A program made the position numbers and the translations under genes. The notes under the pieces are model-generated. The model was not told the DNA's origin. It saw nothing but the letters and a program-made list of their open reading frames with translations, and did not search any database. A stretch of DNA of 64,000 nt, taken from assembly GCA_030141605.1 (NCBI GenBank), contig JAQGDQ010000566.1:1-64000 (forward strand). The letters run 5' to 3'. The DNA is from Tubiluchus corallicola (Eukaryota; Priapulida; Priapulimorpha; Priapulimorphida; Tubiluchidae). This document shows positions 50,335 through 60,852 of the stretch, one piece after another. Every line of letters begins with the position of its first letter. The stretch's first letter is position 1.

Positions 50335-51350
50335 CACCTTGGGGTAGGGGTCTTGAAAGTGGTTTGCGTAACGGTAAGGCGGTAACCCCAATCAAAGTCA
50401 AGGACACTGGACATCGGTCAGTTTTTTATTGCCATTCAGCGCCTTCTAAGGCTATGAGTTAACTTCAGAATTTTCTTCACAAGTATTCAAGTACAGCAGG
50501 GTAGATGTGATACATTGGGTTTTAAAAACCAGTGATCATTTAATGTTCCGAGATAGGAGCCAAAATGTGAAAATTGGGTCATTTAATTTAGTTCATGTTA
50601 ACACGCAAGCGAAGAAAGCTAGAGTAAAGTTACAGGGCGGACGCCTCGGGCAGTGGTCTTGAAAGTGATGGCAATTCGCTCCTAGAGATATATAAGTTCA
50701 TAGATATTGTGGGGTGGATGTGTGTCTCGGCTTTTAAAAAGATGCGACGAGATAGGAACCAAAATGTATAATCCTGAATAACTCTAAAACTCTAGTAACT
50801 AGAGTCAGGAAACTTTCAGATTGAACACAGGGGCCAAGAGCTCAGGCAGTAGTATTTTAAAAACGCTGGAATTGTTTAAGGGCTCGAGACAGGAGCCAAA
50901 ATGTGACAATAAGGACATCTGGATTTAATTAACGTTAACTCGCAAACAAAGGAGGCTATAGCTACGAAATTTGCAGAGTACGGACCTGAGGTAAGTGCCT
51001 TGAAAACGGTATGTTGACCGGGTGACACTGAACATCGGTCAGTTTTTCGACTGTCATTCAACTACTCTTGGTCTCTGAGTTAAATTCAAACTTTTTTGTA
51101 TTGCAGTATTGTGATAGATGTGTACCTGAGTTTTAAAAAGTTGGGATTCTTTAAGGGCCAAGATGCATAGCGTTGAAAAACTGAAACTACCAGTTCTAAT
51201 TTGAAACACGAATCTGCAGGGTATACACTGATGGTTAGGAGCTCCGACAACGGTATGGCAAAAAAGCTGAAATTGTTTAAGGACAATAGTTAAGATCGGC
51301 CAAAATGGGAAAATTAAGGTATCCAGTTTTAGTTCATGTTAATTCCCAAA
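50335..51350. repeat. Diverged long-period repeat region
   Basis: Recurring phrases in the same orientation: 'gacactggacatcggtcag' (50403) and 'gacactgaacatcggtcag' (51024), 621 bp apart; 'ggagccaaaatgtg'-type at about 50557, 50757, 50889 and 51297; 'gttttaaaaa' plus 'gtgtg' phrases between. It looks like an old array with a unit of roughly 300 bp, related to the repeat at 6.36-6.79 kb. Confidence 0.6.
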
Positions 51351-51609
51351 CCTATATGCAGTACTTTTGTCGCATCTGTTATAAAACAATTCGCTATAAA
51401 TCCCTCACTTCATGCTATTTGTCAAGTCAGCACAAATGGTGCAAAATTTCATAACTCAAACTAGGGTACTCAAACAAGTGTGTTAAAACAGCAATGTGTG
51501 CACTTTGAGTAGTAAGTTTGTATCGCGTGTTTCTCAGTTTGAATATCCCCATAACCTATTCTCTCTTGGCTGTCTCACCCATCTACCAATTCCATCTAAC
51601 GGGGATTTA

Positions 51610-52032
51610 TTAAAGATGCATTCTTGAGAAGCTTGGAAACATGGAGTTGCGAGATTGGTGCTCATTTCCAAGTACATTACACGTAGGACAGAATCGGCAC
51701 GATTTCATATGCTTTCTTCTGCAAAGCCGTCTGCTGAGATACATGTAGTCTGGCTGGTAATTTACACGAAGCTGGTCAAAACATCTAATAAATTTGATGG
51801 CTGCGTTCCTTGCTGTGGCGAATGTTCTTATTAGACCGTCGTGGCAATGAACATTTCCCGTAAGCTTTACCCTTGTCCTCTGTTGCTTTGATCTCAGCCA
51901 CACTATTGGAGCTGGATATCCAAATTCAGTAAAAGCAAGGTCTTTACAGGTAGCCTGTCTGACGCCCAATAGACCTGTTTGGCCCGTACGGCTTGCGGCT
52001 TTTTTGCCTTGTATGGGGCTCCCAGCCCACAT
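51610..52032 (-). CDS. Unidentified candidate terminal exon, antisense in the FN3/TM intron
   Basis: On the minus strand 'tggtttatatacag' precedes ATG at 52032, and the frame runs 140 codons to TAA at 51610, overlapping an AATAAA (51606-51611). Sequence blocks: 'GQTGLLGVRQATCKDLAFTE', 'FGYPAPIVWLRSKQQRTRVK', 'ARNAAIKFIRCFDQLRVNYQ', 'CRFCPTCNVLG'. The 'C...GYPAPIVW' part hints at an immunoglobulin-like strand pattern, but this is weak. The frame is also open upstream to 52140, so the start is uncertain. Composition is non-repetitive and Arg-rich. Transposon-derived coding is an alternative. Confidence 0.35.
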   Translation of the reverse strand: MWAGSPIQGKKAASRTGQTGLLGVRQATCKDLAFTEFGYPAPIVWLRSKQQRTRVKLTGNVHCHDGLIRTFATARNAAIKFIRCFDQLRVNYQPDYMYLSRRLCRRKHMKSCRFCPTCNVLGNEHQSRNSMFPSFSRMHL

Positions 52033-52445
52033 CTGTATATAAACCACGTACAATGTCTCCAAATTGTGAACTTCCGATGTTGGTTTAATAAAAGTTAAAA
52101 AAACAATAAGGCCTTGATTAACAACATATACGTAGAACAAGGTATATAAGTAATATTATCACTGGTAGAAGTAGAATATTGCCGTCAACAACGCACAATC
52201 GTGTAACTACTGCAAGTTGCACACTACTGTAAATAAATCTACATACATGTGAGTAGTAAGCCACATAGGACCAAGGCATAGTGAAGTGATAAGGATGTTT
52301 GAATCTGAATTCATTCAGTCTTTATATAATATTTATATAATCGGTGATTATAAGCAATTATCAATTTCTGAACTTCGTTCTTGTGAATTCAGCAATGTGA
52401 GCCTCTCAAATGCAACTGCATCATAAACATTGTATTTTTTTTCAG

Positions 52446-53410
52446 AATTACAACGATACCAATGGTCGATTCGAGTACAAGAACTTATAGCTGTGTCATT
52501 AGTTTTTGTCCTGTGGGTATTTAGCGTGGCATTGTTTATAAAGAAGTGGGGAGCAATACGCGTGCTGCAACCCAGAGCAATGCGCTACAAACCTCGTCGA
52601 GAACTGACAGGAACCACTGATAAAATCGGAGGTTCTTCTGTTCGGAGTATACGCAGTGACCGCAGTGAACTTCCAGGAAGTCGCCCGTCTACTCCAGTGC
52701 GGAGTCGCCCTTCCTCGCCATTCTTGTTTCCAGGAAGCAGTGTCGACTCATCATTTTATCCCCACCGAGCGCACGGGGATCGCTCTCCTCATCATTCCAG
52801 AACAAGTATTAATCGTCCAGCGTCGCCATCATCTCGTATAAATCTTTCTCCTCCTGGTTCCCCCATGGTCACAGTGAGCAGTAACTGGAACAACAATGCC
52901 AGTCAATTGGGTTCTCCAACACGTCGGCTCAGTGCTGCGTCGTACACATCTCGCTCCATGACAACTTCGGCGGTAGACGTCAGAAGAAAGAGCTATGATC
53001 CTAGCAGACACAGGGGGGATCAAAATGTGGACCCTCGACGGAAGTCGAGTGGAATTATAGCCAACGATTCTGGAAGACTCGGAGACCGTAGTTTGGATGC
53101 ACCAAGGCGGTTAAGTGGAGTCATATCCGGACGATCGGAATCACCATTCCGTTGCCTCGCAGAAGAAGCTGCAAGGAGAGAAATGCACAGCAAGCTATTG
53201 CTCAGCCCTGTACCAAAAAGACCCAAACGTATTGAACGTATGCCACCGGTGATGGCGATGGACCCACCGTCAATTTCCATAGACATAGATATGACTGCAT
53301 CCAGCAATTTGGAATCTACGCACCATTCGAACATGAGCAAACCCGAACTGCAACATTCGTACAGTGAACCAACGCCCATGTGCAGTGATTATGACGCTTC
53401 AATCACATAG
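52446..53410 (+). CDS. Terminal exon: transmembrane segment and Ser/Pro/Arg-rich cytoplasmic tail
   Basis: The acceptor 'tattttttttcag' opens the frame in phase 1, matching the FN3 exon. It encodes residues 120-440 of the 440-residue model. A short juxtamembrane stretch is followed by one hydrophobic span (about residues 133-151, 'LIAVSLVFVLWVFSVALFI') and a KKW stop-transfer. The tail of about 290 residues is basic and disordered-looking, with many SP motifs and four RRxS motifs (Ser 282, 302, 320, 343) that match the PKA consensus. Signal, single FN3, TM and tail is the layout of FNDC4/FNDC5, although their tails are far shorter. Orthology is inferred from architecture only. It could also be an invertebrate adhesion-type receptor. 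Stop is TAG. Confidence 0.85.
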
Positions 53411-53709
53411 AACTTCTTTAATTATATAATGTTGTCCCATTGTCATGTAGTTCAGTCTGTTGTGATAACATTTGGCTGAAAAAGACTGTGGATGCGTTCA
53501 AGTATACTACTTAAGTACTTGTTAGAAAAGGCTGCCGAAAAGATGGTGTATGCTGCAATAACGAAATGACGTGGTATGACGAAATAGCTTTTTCACTAGG
53601 CTTGCTACGTAGTAGGTAACACCGCTGCGCTCGTGAAGCTTATGAAAGCGTCATGTCTGAATATCATCTTCATTCATCAACCATTATCTTCATCTGCAGT
53701 TAAACCAGT

Positions 53710-53715
53710 AATAAA
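53710..53715 (+). terminator. Candidate poly(A) signal of the FN3/TM gene
   Basis: AATAAA 300 bp after the stop codon. Other hexamers may be used further on. Confidence 0.4.
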
Positions 53716-53719
53716 CGGC

Positions 53720-54470
53720 AAAATGGTACTGTAACTTTCAAATAAGAGATTTAATTCCATTGTTTGCCAGCAGTGATTATAGTAATATAAATTATGTTAA
53801 GAAATGTGATAATACTGAAGCTCTTGACAAAAAGGGATATTTGAGTGAAAGTTTTTTGCAGTTTCATGATTATATCACACTTCTACACGTGAAGGACGGT
53901 GAAGAAAAAACACAGTGCTATAGACGACGTGATGTATCATTTACTCAAATGTTTCATTAATGACGTTTCAGATAAAAAACAATACAGGTAACTAATAATG
54001 AAAAATTAGCTGTGTGCTGTATGTTTCAGTACAATTTCGAACTAGCTCGCTTATATCTAAAGTGTATAAAGTGCTAGTGTGGCACATTTGAGAGGAGAAG
54101 GCAACTGGTTTGGTGTAATGCATTGAAAGAATTTGTTATACTGTCAGATGGGAACATTTTTCAAACAACACTGTTTTGAGCCGAATGTTTCCGTGTAAAA
54201 ACAGGGTATTCTTGCACAAAGGTAATTTTATTGTCTATTATCATGACTGTTTAAGCGATCAATTGTGTTTAGTTAACAATAACATTGTAATTTGTTAAAA
54301 TATTTAATAGAGAAATAACACGCAAAACCCTGTACATGTTTATATAGGTACAAATGTAAGTAAATACGTTTATAAACACAATTTTTGTAGTTGTAAATAC
54401 TGTTATATACAAAATTCAACTGAGAAGAAATTTGAGAAGAAAATTGCATACTTAAAGTAACATCACGGTG
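53720..54470. other. Intergenic non-coding stretch
   Basis: Likely contains the rest of the 3'UTR of the FN3/TM gene. No other feature recognised. Confidence 0.35.
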
Positions 54471-54483
54471 ACCGGTTATAAAG

Positions 54484-54705
54484 TCACTGGAAAAAAGCCA
54501 CGGAAAGCAGTCAAAATTTTGGCTGGGGAAAAGGTACAGGAAAAAAGTCACGGAAAGCAGTCAAAATTTTGGCTGGGGAAAAGGTACAGGAAAAAAGTCA
54601 CGGAAAGCAGTCAAAATTTTGGCTGGGGAAAAGGTACAGGAAAAAAGTCACGGAAAGCAGTCACAGTTTTGGATGGGGGAAATGGTACAGGAAAAAAGTC
54701 ATTTG
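54484..54705. repeat. 50-bp minisatellite, about four copies
   Basis: The unit starts 'cggaaagcagtcaaaatttt' and continues 'ggctggggaaaaggtacagg' and 'aaaaaagtca', with starts at 54501, 54551, 54601 and 54651. The last copy is diverged. The Lys/Gly frame through it is a product of the repeat. Confidence 0.93.
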
Positions 54706-55225
54706 TTGAGACTTTGTGAGTTTTTTCTTTGACTTTTTTAACTCTGACCTTTTTACTTGGATTCAAAATCAAAAATCTATACCTAGCAGTGGGTTAAAAT
54801 GCTTTCTGGTGGGCGGAGCGAATTGTGGGATTTCCTTGAAGCAAGTGTTCTGGCTTACAGCTGTAAGTGACACTCGGTATAACATCAGTAATTGCTATTT
54901 CGTCAAAACAATGCCGCACTCTTCGCAAGAACAGTGAAAAATCAAACAACTCTCGTGAATATTACAACATTGTTTCTTTTTTACTTGTAGCGGGGAAAGT
55001 ATTCATGAAAATAAGTATTCAGAATGATTGTACTGCACGAATCATCATTGACAAAACTTATACGTTTATTAGCACAATTTCGACAATGTTCCAAAATTTT
55101 TCTTATGTCTGTTTCAAATTTAAAGCATACAGCTACTGTCAAACTGCCAATCTTTTTTTATCACGTTTTACAAGAACATTAGAATTTGTTTTGAAAAACT
55201 ACACGCAACAAAAGAATGACAACAT

Positions 55226-55380
55226 GAAACCCACGCTCAATGGTAGCGTACTCGCTTACCACCCGGGAGGTCGTGGGTTCAACTCTCGACCGATTCATAC
55301 CAACGACTTGAAAAATGGTACCGCTGGTTCTTCGACCAATCAGGAGGGTTTATCGAAATAACGTAGTAATAATAATCGGG
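55226..55380 (+). mobile_element. tRNA-derived SINE
   Basis: A tRNA-like head holds an A-box region 'caatggtagcgtactcgctt' and B-box 'gggttcaactc' within 'ggtcgtgggttcaactctcg'. It is closest in feel to a glycine-type tRNA, but with a disrupted anticodon arm. A short unrelated body with 'cttgaaaaatggtaccgctg' follows, then a 'taataataat' end near 55370. No target duplication found. The head is too degenerate to be a functional tRNA gene. Confidence 0.65.
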
Positions 55381-55389
55381 ACCACCTTG

Positions 55390-56338
55390 GAAATAACTAT
55401 TGAGTTACTTAAGGTGTTGTACTTGAACTATGCCCGAAAAGAAATTATTATAACCGTTTCTGTATTCATAGCAGGCGGTAAAATAACTGTCCTAAGATAA
55501 CAAATTTGAATATGTAAACAACAGCATCATAATGAGGGTTTATGCATAGCTAATATTGCGAAACGTTCCATCTTAAAACCTTAGTAAATATCCTGATTAA
55601 GTCAAAAGAAACTGATGAAACATCTAACATCATCGACAAAAATTAATAGAAATTGTTTACTGCACAATGCTAGTCTTTATTATAATAGCTTCCTAAAATT
55701 ATCCTATATATTTATGTTGTTTTTTGTGAAAGCTAGCTGCTTTTTTAATTCACTTAATTTATTTTCCGTAGTTACAAAAGATCTGAGCTTACAGAGGTGC
55801 ACTGCACTGCAATTTCACCTATATGTAGATGGGTATAAAATCGGAAGTTTATTAATGAAGTGCTAAAATTTATGGTGGGGTTGCATGGCGTTCACTTCTG
55901 CTTGGGTTGTGGTTTGGGTCGGCACGGGGAACTTGGAGGAAAGCATTTTAGCAAGATGACCCGGTTGTCACCATATGAGTGTCACCATAAAATAGAATTA
56001 ATCATTAATATCTTGTCCAATACTTCTCCACATCTAGTTGGCTAAAAGAATAACTAATAATAAAATAACAACGAATAACAACGATGCAAAGCGTCTATTG
56101 CACGGTTAGTACGAAGCATATAGGAGTACGGTTAATTGTACAACACTAAAATGCGCTTCCTATTAATCTATGCTTCGATGTCGTGATATAATTGCTGTAG
56201 TGAAATTACATTGCGTATTGGTTAAGCAGCTGGCCGGCAGGGTATAACAACAGTTCAGGTGCGCCATTGGTCAAAATTGCATCTACTATACTGAAACAGC
56301 TGTGTAAGTGCAATAATGCTGCTGCAGCTGGAACTTTT

Positions 56339-56340
<2 letters not shown>
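55390..56340. other. Intergenic non-coding stretch
   Basis: Short open frames only; no domain recognised. Confidence 0.35.
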
Positions 56341-56453
<113 letters not shown>

Positions 56454-56460
56454 CGCCTCA

Positions 56461-56540
56461 TCGTTGCTTAACTTCGGTGATCAGACGAGAACCCTTGTCA
56501 TCAACCTGTTTTGAACAACCGGTATTTTCAACGCCGTAAT
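56461..56540 (-). pseudogene. Fragment of 5S rRNA-like sequence
   Basis: Plus-strand 'cgttgcttaacttcggtgat' and 'cagacgagaacc' (56462-56493), then 'ggtattttcaacg' (56521-56533), are the complement of the 5S segment seen at 13128-13248. They are separated by a 27-bp insert. The part corresponding to the 3' half of 5S is replaced by the (ACTT)n run. A decayed copy of the same retroposon class is the likely source. Confidence 0.7.
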
Positions 56541-56549
56541 TGTGTATAA

Positions 56550-57050
56550 GCAGATGCTCGTGATATACAACAATTGCAAACTTGCTACGTAGGAACATGT
56601 ACTAATGCGTATAAATTCTCCTCAAATACCGGTAAAATCCACACTAACTTTCCTTTATTAATAATCAGTATACAAATCAGTAACAACAATATACAAAGAT
56701 GTTAAAAAATTAGCCTATATCGATTCCATCTTTTTTTAATTTTTCAAGAACGGAGGTGAACGACTTAAAAAAGGTCAAAAATTCGGATTTCCGTGATAAG
56801 TAATCTAGCTTGTCGCCTGGGATTCACAAATATACGGAAATTTTGCTGTACACACGAAAATTTTGCTGTACACACGAGAAGTCATTCCACGTGTTCCCAT
56901 TTGCCCGCAGGATGGCGCAACTTTCGCCATCGCCGTAATTATCTGGTTGGCCATCTGCTACGTCCCAAGAAGTAAAAAGAGCAGGTCGGCCTGTTGCAAA
57001 CCACCTCCAGTCACCCTCCTCGTGTATGTCGGTTAAATCAATCCAAAAAT
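56550..57050. other. Intergenic non-coding stretch
   Basis: Includes a local direct duplication 'cacacgaaaattttgctgta' / 'cacacgagaa' near 56850-56880. No gene recognised. Confidence 0.35.
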
Positions 57051-57060
57051 GCTCACCAGC

Positions 57061-57430
57061 TTTATTATTATTATTATCATTATGAGTTTATTTCGTATAA
57101 AAATATACAGTTTACAAAAATAAAGATGTTAGTAAAACAGGTAATGCGATGTTAGTAAAGTAACATATCTACAGACATTCAACTTTATAATAACCACACA
57201 TTGTAGTTCCCTTGTAATTATATTACATTATACAGTGTTGTAAGGAGCTATAAAAGACATCTTAAAACATAATCTTTAAATGAGTTCTTAAATAAACTGT
57301 ATGTAAATAATTATTAATTAAATAATTGAAACTGTAAGAAACAGTGGCAACACAACTTATGCGTATTACAAAGCTCAAATAACGAAACAGGTAACACTTG
57401 TGAAGGTGTCAATCCTGCTTCAATAGCTGG
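57061..57430 (-). mobile_element. Possible LINE 3' end
   Basis: On the minus strand the segment ends '...aaataaactcataatgata' with an AAT-repeat tail, a usual LINE 3' terminus. Upstream minus-strand phrases resemble LINE C-terminal text only weakly. Confidence 0.3.
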
Positions 57431-57561
57431 TAAAGAGACCCTTAATGACGTTGTGTGAACAAAGGATATTGTTTGGCGTAACACTGCACGAACGCTACAA
57501 AAATATTTGCATTAGAAATAGTACTAATTTGTTTGCAACACCGTCAATTAATGGTTACAAA

Positions 57562-58125
57562 CATTTCTCGTTTCTCTTCCCTTTTCTTCCCTTCTCTTTC
57601 GTTCTCTTCTCTTGTCTTTTCTTCTCTTCTTGCCTCCTCTCGTCTCGTCTCTTCTCTTCCCTTCTCTTCTGTTCCCGTCCCTTCCATTCTCCTTTCTTTT
57701 CTTCCTTTCCCTTCCGTTCCCTTCCCCTCACTTCTCTTCTCTTCCTATCCATTCTCTTCTCTTCCCATCCCTTCTCTTCTCTTCCCATCTCTTCTCTTCT
57801 CTTCTCTTCTCTTCTCTTCTCTTCTCTTCTCTTCTCTTCTCTTCTCTTCTCTTCTCTTCTCTTCTCTTCTCTTCTCTTCTCTTCTCTTCTCTTCTCTTCT
57901 CTTATCTTCTCTTCTCTTCTCTTCTCTTCTCTTCTCTTCTCTTCTCTTCTCTTCTCTTCTCTTCTCTTCTCTTCTCTTCTCTTCTCTTCTCTTCTCTTCT
58001 CTTCTCTTCTCTTCTCTTCTCTTCTCTTCCATCCCAGCCCATCCCATCCCTTCTCTTCTCTTCTCTTTTCACTCCTCTTCTCTCCTTTCTCTCATTTTCC
58101 TCCCCTCTCTCACTCTCTCTGTCTC
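57562..58125. repeat. (CTTCT)n pentanucleotide array
   Basis: The pure CTTCT core lies at about 57787-58027 with one ATCTT variant near 57903. It is flanked by diverged CT-rich sequence on both sides. Confidence 0.97.
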
Positions 58126-58446
58126 TCTCTCCTCGTCCATCCAAATTTGCGGCCGCTGTTCGCAGGCAATTTAAATATGTGCTGCCATCTAACGAAAAGT
58201 GAAAGAAACATTCAAGCCAACCAGTTGCACTTGATGTTATGACAAGTTTTCTTTGCCAAACACAAGAACAGTTGGCTTGATGAAATGCACAGATTTTCTT
58301 TGTGCAATCTGCAATAAAGCAGAGCTAAGGCTACGAAAACTATCATCTGCAGCAAACGCAAACCACTAAAATTGCTGAATTTTGCAAACCGACGTATGGA
58401 ATTTGATAGAATCTTCTGAATAATCGTCGAAGCTGTAGCCCCGAAT

Positions 58447-58447
<1 letters not shown>

Positions 58448-58492
<45 letters not shown>
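58448..58492. repeat. (TA)n microsatellite
   Basis: Uninterrupted TA run. Confidence 0.97.
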
Positions 58493-58494
<2 letters not shown>

Positions 58495-58519
58495 AGTAGA
58501 ATTAATATATACGATAGAT

Positions 58520-58667
<148 letters not shown>

Positions 58668-58699
58668 TGGGGTCAGCAGATAGGGCACACATTCAAATT

Positions 58700-60800
58700 C
58701 TTGCTATTAAGAATTATTAAAAATTTCACTATTTCTACTGATTCTTATATACATTTTGTCAAAATGTTGAAGCATTTTGGTTACCATTCTTAAACTGAGT
58801 ACTGGGAGTAAAATTAAATCAAATAATGCATAATATTGTTTTGATAGTGATCCAGTCGTGAGAAATGACCGATATGCGGTTCCCCTATCGGCTATCCTAG
58901 AAAACAGCTTTCAAGATTGCTACGTTCTGCGCTTGTGTTTAATGCGTTGATGTGTTTCTCTTTCAGTTTCAGATTAAGTATAAACAATTTCTAACTTAAC
59001 CGTATGTTACTTCTAGGTCACAGATGTTAATTTTATTACCGCACCAAATTTAAAAATTTTCACTTAACAGCACCTTATTCATCGTATACTCTTGCTCCAA
59101 CTGCTCACGTGCTGTTCAAACTCGGTATGTTAAACTGTTTGTGGGTCATACGATATACTATTATATTGTTAACATATTATTTTTGGTTGTGTGTGGATAT
59201 ATAAGATTGAAAAATTGGAGGTTACTGTTTTGAAGACAGCACAATTCTCAAACGAAAGCTCTCGATTTAGCGTTGTCTGCTTGAGTATTTATTTTGGAGT
59301 CACTGAGGGGAATGGGGCCCAAAAAATTCGCCAGCTTTTTCCAAAACTTATACTTCTTATTTCTAGAGAATGGGAATGTGCCAGGAGTGGCACCAGTAAT
59401 TGTTGGATAGCAATTTTAGCAGTAGGTGAGGCAGAACCTTTTAATAGAATTTGCAGGAGGGTCACGGCTTCACATCACGATTTTATCCTGTAGTTTAAAC
59501 AATAATGCTAAGATTCCTTGAATTGCTTTAGCTGAACTGAATCATAATTATTTTTTTATTATTGGAAAATTACTGTCAAGTGTGCTGCTTCACTGCTCAG
59601 ACAGTGATCGATTTGTCATCAAAAAGATATGATTTAAAAAAAATAGCTAAAAGCCTTGATTCGATTTCGATTTGGTTTGCAAAATTATTTTAAGTTGAGA
59701 TTTGGATTTGATCCTTTTTTGGAGATTATTTTTTAAGCTTCAGATTTGATCCGGATTTGAAAATTATAAAATGATATTTTGTTTTGATTCGGATTTGGTA
59801 ACTTCAGATTCATAACATACCTATTTATGTTAATAAGTAAATGCAGTAAATGGTTCTAACCAGCTTATCTTAGTGCAAAACTATGTAGGATGTTCATGCA
59901 TTATTGATCATAAATGTATTTAATAAGCAAAATCTTATGGAAGACTTAGGCTACTTATATATTGTTTCACTCTTTATGCATAGGTAATAAGTACTCCCCA
60001 TAACATTAGGTTTGTATGTAAGCTTGCTATTAGGCAAAGTTAGGGGAAGAAAACGCGCAGTATTGAATCATCTATGAATCCATAGACTTGCAGCCACTGT
60101 CACTGTGGCACATGTGCTATCCATCACTGTGCAATTTAGTTTCTGAAAAGCAAAAAAATTATTTTTTGACATTGAAATAGTGTTTACATTTGCCAGCATG
60201 CGAACAAGTCTATAGTGGTTGATGTGTGCAGTACCAAGTCAAGATCAAGATATAGCATGGCATGTATGAAAAAAATTGCTTGAAGAACTGCAGTGCTGTT
60301 TGCAGTTTCTGTTGATATAAAATTCATGTTTGGTACCTATTATTGCAATTTAAATTTGAGCCTATCATTTTTGTGCCTGTTTTTGCACAGATCACTTTCT
60401 TTCGCTTCTTTATAATAGTTTTTAAGTCAGTCTGTCAAAAGAGTCACTTCAGCTTCTGTAAGTTCTTTCTGTTATTCGCTTATTCCTTGCAGCACAGATC
60501 TTGCAAGATGCTGTCATGTATAGCCACTTGCACAGCTTGCTGTGTCATGTAAACTTTTTGAGATCATAATAAACATCATATCACTTAGAAACAACAGAGA
60601 GGCACAGCTACATGTAGAGCATTTTGTAAGCTGTGTCAAGACAACGAGTATGGGGGTAAATTAATATGTACACGCAAATTGCATTTGTCTGTGTTCTGTG
60701 TGTCTCTTGAAGTTAAAATCACTTGCCATATTGCCTCGATCTTATTGGTAAACCATATTGCTACTACGGAAGCAATTTTAAGTTAGTTATATATCTTTTA
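58700..60800. other. Intergenic or 5'-flanking stretch of the Tudor gene
   Basis: 59650-59815 has loose repeats of 'gatttggattt'. No exon or RNA gene recognised. Confidence 0.35.
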
Positions 60801-60852
60801 GGTCATATGCCTTACTAACTGTGAAAAGGCAAGTTGTGTACAACAATTTAGT

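Noticed and set aside
55235-55297. Functional tRNA gene
   Set aside because: A- and B-boxes are present, but the anticodon arm and acceptor stem do not pair well and a SINE-like body follows. Called as a SINE instead.
57445-58242. 265-codon Phe/Leu/Ser-rich frame and its Arg/Glu-rich antisense
   Set aside because: Produced by the CTTCT pentanucleotide array, which lacks stops in any frame.
59191-59493. 100-codon plus-strand frame upstream of the Tudor exons
   Set aside because: No domain and no in-phase splice connection to 60853.
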